From Voacanga thouarsii (Eukaryota; Streptophyta; Magnoliopsida; Gentianales; Apocynaceae): 64,000 nt of DNA. The position numbers and the translations under genes were made by a program. The DNA lies in the NCBI GenBank assembly GCA_026120185.1, contig JANUWF010001475.1, positions 434,001-498,000 of the forward strand. Direction: 5' to 3'. The notes beneath the pieces are model-generated. The model searched no databases and was not told where the DNA came from. It saw nothing but the letters and a program-made list of their open reading frames with translations. Below are positions 60,404 through 64,000 of the stretch, piece after piece (the first letter of the stretch is position 1; each line of letters opens with the position of its first letter).

Positions 60404-61355
60404 TAGATTTTTAGCAACGATTGGAGTTCATCCTTTCTTTACCAAATTTTGCTAAATAATTGGGACGTGTGTAGTAAAAGGTTATTGAATTTGTTCGTAA
60501 TTCTTTCTTTGTCTTGTAAAAAAAAAAAAAGACAATTCATTAAAAATTGAGAAAGCAATTGCTTAAAAAAAGAAAAATAACAATTAATATTATTGAGAAT
60601 GAGAATAATATGTAAAAGAAGATATTTCTCTTTTCTTACATATATATTGCATTACATCTCGAATGGTCGATAACTTCATAAACTCAACTACTACTAAGGA
60701 AAACAAAAGGTACAAAAAATTAATACTAGGAGAACGAAAACGGAAAATCTAGCATGAATCCGGTTCACGTGAACCACCGCATGTATTGAAAGATTGTATA
60801 ATATAATTTTTAAATATATGTGGTCCACAAATTTACAATCTATACAAGAATTTCTCGAAAGCAAATATCTAAGGTTGGATTCTAAGGTTTGGACCACTGT
60901 GGGGGCTCTGTATCTTGATTCCAAGTGGAAAGAGGATAGATTGTTTTGCTAAAGGGAAAGAGAGGCATTGAAGATGAGAAGATACTAGTGTTCCATACAC
61001 AAAAGTCGATTACTCACCTCAACTACAACAAGAGACAACCTGTTAATGTAGCAGGTACTAGTACTAAGTTGTTGTAAGACGTTCATTGTCTGTGCTTCCA
61101 TCACATTGCCATACTCCTGCACTGGAAGCTAGCTACTCAGCAGCAGATATCAGCCTTAGCCACTGCCAAATTTATGTCTAGCACGCTTGTTTCTATTTGC
61201 ATGCACATAATCAAAGAGAGAATGTGACGGAGCTTTTGTATGGTCGGTTACTTATTTGGATCGGCCCTCAAAAGGTTCTAAAGAATAAATCCACTTTTTT
61301 TTCTTTTCTTTTTTTTTTTAATGGTATAGCATTAAAAGAAATAAAATATAAGTAA
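60404..61355. other. Intergenic
   Basis: No gene or element is recognised. Confidence 0.5.
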
Positions 61356-61359
61356 AGGA

Positions 61360-61450
61360 TGAGGTTCTAAGGAGGAAAGGGTCACGGTGGATACCTAGGC
61401 AAACACCGAGATGTGGAAGAGTGTAGTAATCCACGAAATGCTTTAAACAC
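61360..61450 (+). pseudogene. Organellar 23S rRNA 5'-end fragment
   Basis: GAGGAAAGGGTCACGGTGGATACCTAGGCA, followed by GTGTAGTAATCCACGAAATGCTT, follows the conserved start of bacterial/plastid-type 23S rRNA with several changes. Surrounding sequence is not rRNA, so this is a short, old nuclear copy of organellar DNA (plastid more likely than mitochondrial). Confidence 0.75.
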
Positions 61451-62220
61451 CGAAAGAGAATTTTGAGAATGAGAACAAATATAGTTCAGAAGAATTTTTC
61501 ATTCTCCAAAAATGTCGTGTTTCCCTCCACCGTACATAGTTTTTTAATTAAAAAACCAAAAATGAAAACTAAAAGCTAATCTGAATACAATTGCAAGGCA
61601 AATAATCTTTTAGGGCTAGTTTGCCAGTTTAGGAAAGAAAAGAAGAAAAAAGAAATTTTAAGTTTTAAGGGAAAAAAGAAGGAAAAAAGTGATATGATTT
61701 ATATTTAATGTTATTTGAAACTTTGAGAGAAAAGAAAAGACTTACTTTTTTTATTTGGAAGTTTAGAAATAAAATTAAAAAAGCAAAGAAAATAAGAGAA
61801 GATAAATTTTAAGTTACAAGGGAAAAAAAATAATACAATTTATATCTAATGTTGTTTAAAATTTTAAGAAAGAAAAGAAAAGAATTACTTTTTTTTCATT
61901 TGAAAGTTTAGAAATAAAAGAAAAAATGTTTATTGAAAGACTAATAAAAGGCAAACCTCGGTGTATAAGCACTCCATGCCTCACACGGGTAGGGAGACGA
62001 GGGAACAACATAAAGTAGCCTTTTCTTTATATTTTTTTTGTAAAGAGATTGTTTTTACGCTTATATATAGTTACCAAATAAGCAATTTAGCATTACATCA
62101 ATGCTCGCTTTCATTTGTTAAAAGACTAAAATTCCAAATGTAACTTTCTCTAGACTTTTTAGCAGTCAACTCAGATCAATCATCATGCTCTGCCTAACTT
62201 CACCCCCATAGCCATTACCA
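61451..62220. other. Intergenic with an A/G-rich repeat pair
   Basis: 61620-61930 holds two similar A/G-rich copies (GTTTAG.AA..AAAAG, TTTTAAGTT..AAGGGAAAAAA, ACTT.TTTTT) with a period of about 130 bases. No gene. Confidence 0.5.
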
Positions 62221-62221
62221 T

Positions 62222-62871
62222 TAGGGATGGCAACGAGACCGAACAAAGTCGAGGACTAGAAATTTCACCCTCATCCTCGTATACGGCATATCTCTTGTTT
62301 CTCTGTCCCGTCACAGGAAAAGGTTGGGATCTCAGCTCACGGGGATAAAATAATCTCCGATCCCAACTCAGTAGGAAGCGGGGACTCGCTTGGGTCCAAA
62401 ATTTTTTTAAAAGTTTTTATTTAGAAATTTTTTTTTACTTCCGATAATTTTTATTCAAAATTTTTTAATCATTTCGAAAATTTTTGTAGTAATTCCTAAT
62501 AGTTCACGTATTAATCATATCATTAAATTAGTAAAAGTATAATTTATATTTTTTTTCTCTTCTCTTCTATTTTTTAATTTTATATACATATGTAATCTAT
62601 CTATATATACATATAATATATATATATATATAATATAATATATAAAATACATAAAATATAAAATATATGTAGAACAGGCTGGACAGATTAGCCCGAAAAT
62701 GAGGATCATGCAATCCCCACCACCGTTTGGCAGGTTGAGGAATGAAGCTCGGCCTTGACCCCATCCCTTCTTACATCAAGAAATCCTCAGCCCAACCCCT
62801 TACCCATCGCTTCTTAAATTAGGAAATCCAATCGGGTCGTCTCCAATTTAAGCGAAAATATTAGCATCCCT
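62222..62871. mobile_element. Non-autonomous DNA element with TTAGGGATGGCAAC ends
   Basis: Starts TAGGGATGGCAACGAGACCG and ends AATATTAGCATCCCTA, which are inverted. The interior has GGGGA/ATCCC-rich arms (CTCACGGGGATAAAATAATC, AATCCTCAGCCCAACCCC) around an (AT)n core. The termini resemble widespread plant hAT-like elements. Flanks ATTACCAT and ATCACCTT are a possible imperfect 8-bp target duplication. Confidence 0.65.
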
Positions 62872-64000
62872 AATCACCTTTGCCACTGCCCACAACTTCA
62901 TCTCACACTCAGCATCCCTCTTGCCACAATTCTCCTCTCTTCTTTCTCCTTAAAATTTCAATTAGAAAACTAAGCCTTTAAAAAAAAAAAAAAAAGAGTT
63001 TTGTGAGAGTTTCTATGCTGGAATTCGCCAGGATGCCTTAGTGAGAGTGATCTTTCTCTTTTTTTCTTTCAAGATTTTTTCTTTCAAAATCTCTCATACA
63101 ATAGGAGATTACTTCCCTTTCTTTCAAATCATTTTTTTCCCCTCTACATCTGTCCCCCAAACTAGTCCTTAATGAATTAGTTGAAACAATTAGTTGGATT
63201 GTTACTGCAGTAGAATCCACTGATTAATCTTTTACTTTTAGTCGGATTTTCTTAACCTTTTGGATAAAGTGGAGTTATAAATTTAAATTTACAAAAGTAA
63301 TACTTCGTAAATTAAATTTATAAATAATTAGCAAAATCTTTATCATTACGAAAGAATTAGAATTATAAACCAACCACGTAGTAAAAATAATTATGAGGAG
63401 CCATCTATTGGTTTCTGCTAATCTTGAGTGTCAAAAAAATAGGAATACGCATGACTTAGATAACAGATCGTGTAACAAAGAATGATAAGAGAGAGAGAGT
63501 TGAGTGATATTTGAAAGGCAGGCAGCACCACGGTGAAATGAATGAATTAGTGTGGGGAAAAAAAAAAAAAAAAGCCTGCTGCATCCATGATACGTGTTCG
63601 GTTATAGACCCAACGAAGTGGGAAGATTACAAACGTCGGCATCAGAAAAAGGCTTAAGAGACGCGAAAGAGAAGTTAGCCCTTTTAGCACACCGCTGAAA
63701 ACAGAGGACCGACCAATCTTCTGCAGAGAGAGGTCGGAATTTGCATCTGCCAAACCCTTAGGGAAGTAATAAAAGGACCAATCCACAGACTGGCAATGCC
63801 CAAGTCTTGTTCGGGCGCTGCTGGACACAAGGATTGTGCAAAATGATCATGTAATCATTGTTCGAAGTGTTGGAGTTTTAATTCATTATCTCCCCTTCTG
63901 CCCGAGTGTTTATTGTTAATTTTATACCAGTAGTTTTATCTTCTTCTTCTTCTTTCACGTGAGATGGGATTTTTTTTATTTCTTCTGAATAGAGGAAAGA
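62872..64000. other. Intergenic to window end
   Basis: Short frames only. The GC-richer patch 63590-63830 gives a minus-strand frame without recognisable family. The region may belong to a gene continuing past the window. Confidence 0.4.

Overview
This is nuclear DNA from a flowering plant, most likely a woody eudicot. The evidence is AT-rich intergenic DNA packed with transposons, intron-bearing genes with GT..AG junctions, and plant-only families (AP2/CRF, LRR receptor kinases, KUP/HAK transporters, RWP-RK). The species cannot be named from the sequence alone.

Layout. 1-3.1 kb has no clear protein gene, a degenerate repeat field and one initiator tRNA-Met gene (minus). 3.3-8.6 kb is one LTR retrotransposon of the copia type with a 5-bp target duplication and LTRs differing at 1 of 344 positions; it carries a reverse-oriented piece of an RWP-RK (RKD-type) transcription factor gene. 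10.1-13.5 kb is an LRR receptor-like pseudokinase (plus). 14.8-16.9 kb is a four-exon TH1-domain protein (minus). 17.1-18.0 kb is a fold-back element with a kinase gene fragment in its loop. 21.2-23.5 kb is a ubiquitin-conjugating E2 enzyme (plus). 24.2-27.0 and 28.6-31.4 kb are two tandem KUP/HAK potassium transporter genes (minus); the first carries a lost motif residue and an exon-junction frame problem. 31.4-40 kb is intergenic DNA with a broken duplication of the transporter upstream region and many MITEs. 40.4-45.1 kb is a complete but decayed mariner-like DNA transposon with TA target duplication, holding a piece of a UGT73-type glycosyltransferase gene. 45-51 kb is a dense, partly nested field of mariner-type MITEs. 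55.9-57.9 kb is an intronless cytokinin response factor gene (plus). The rest to 64 kb is intergenic, with SINE-like scraps, an organellar 23S rRNA fragment and a non-autonomous DNA element.

The host genes have unrelated housekeeping, transport and signalling roles and do not form a pathway. The striking feature is that three transposons of three different superfamilies, within about 42 kb, each carry a fragment of a host gene: copia with RKD, a fold-back/MULE-like element with an LRR-kinase, and mariner with UGT73. The RKD copy can still be read as an open spliced frame of about 232 codons inside a recently inserted element, which makes it the item most worth following up.
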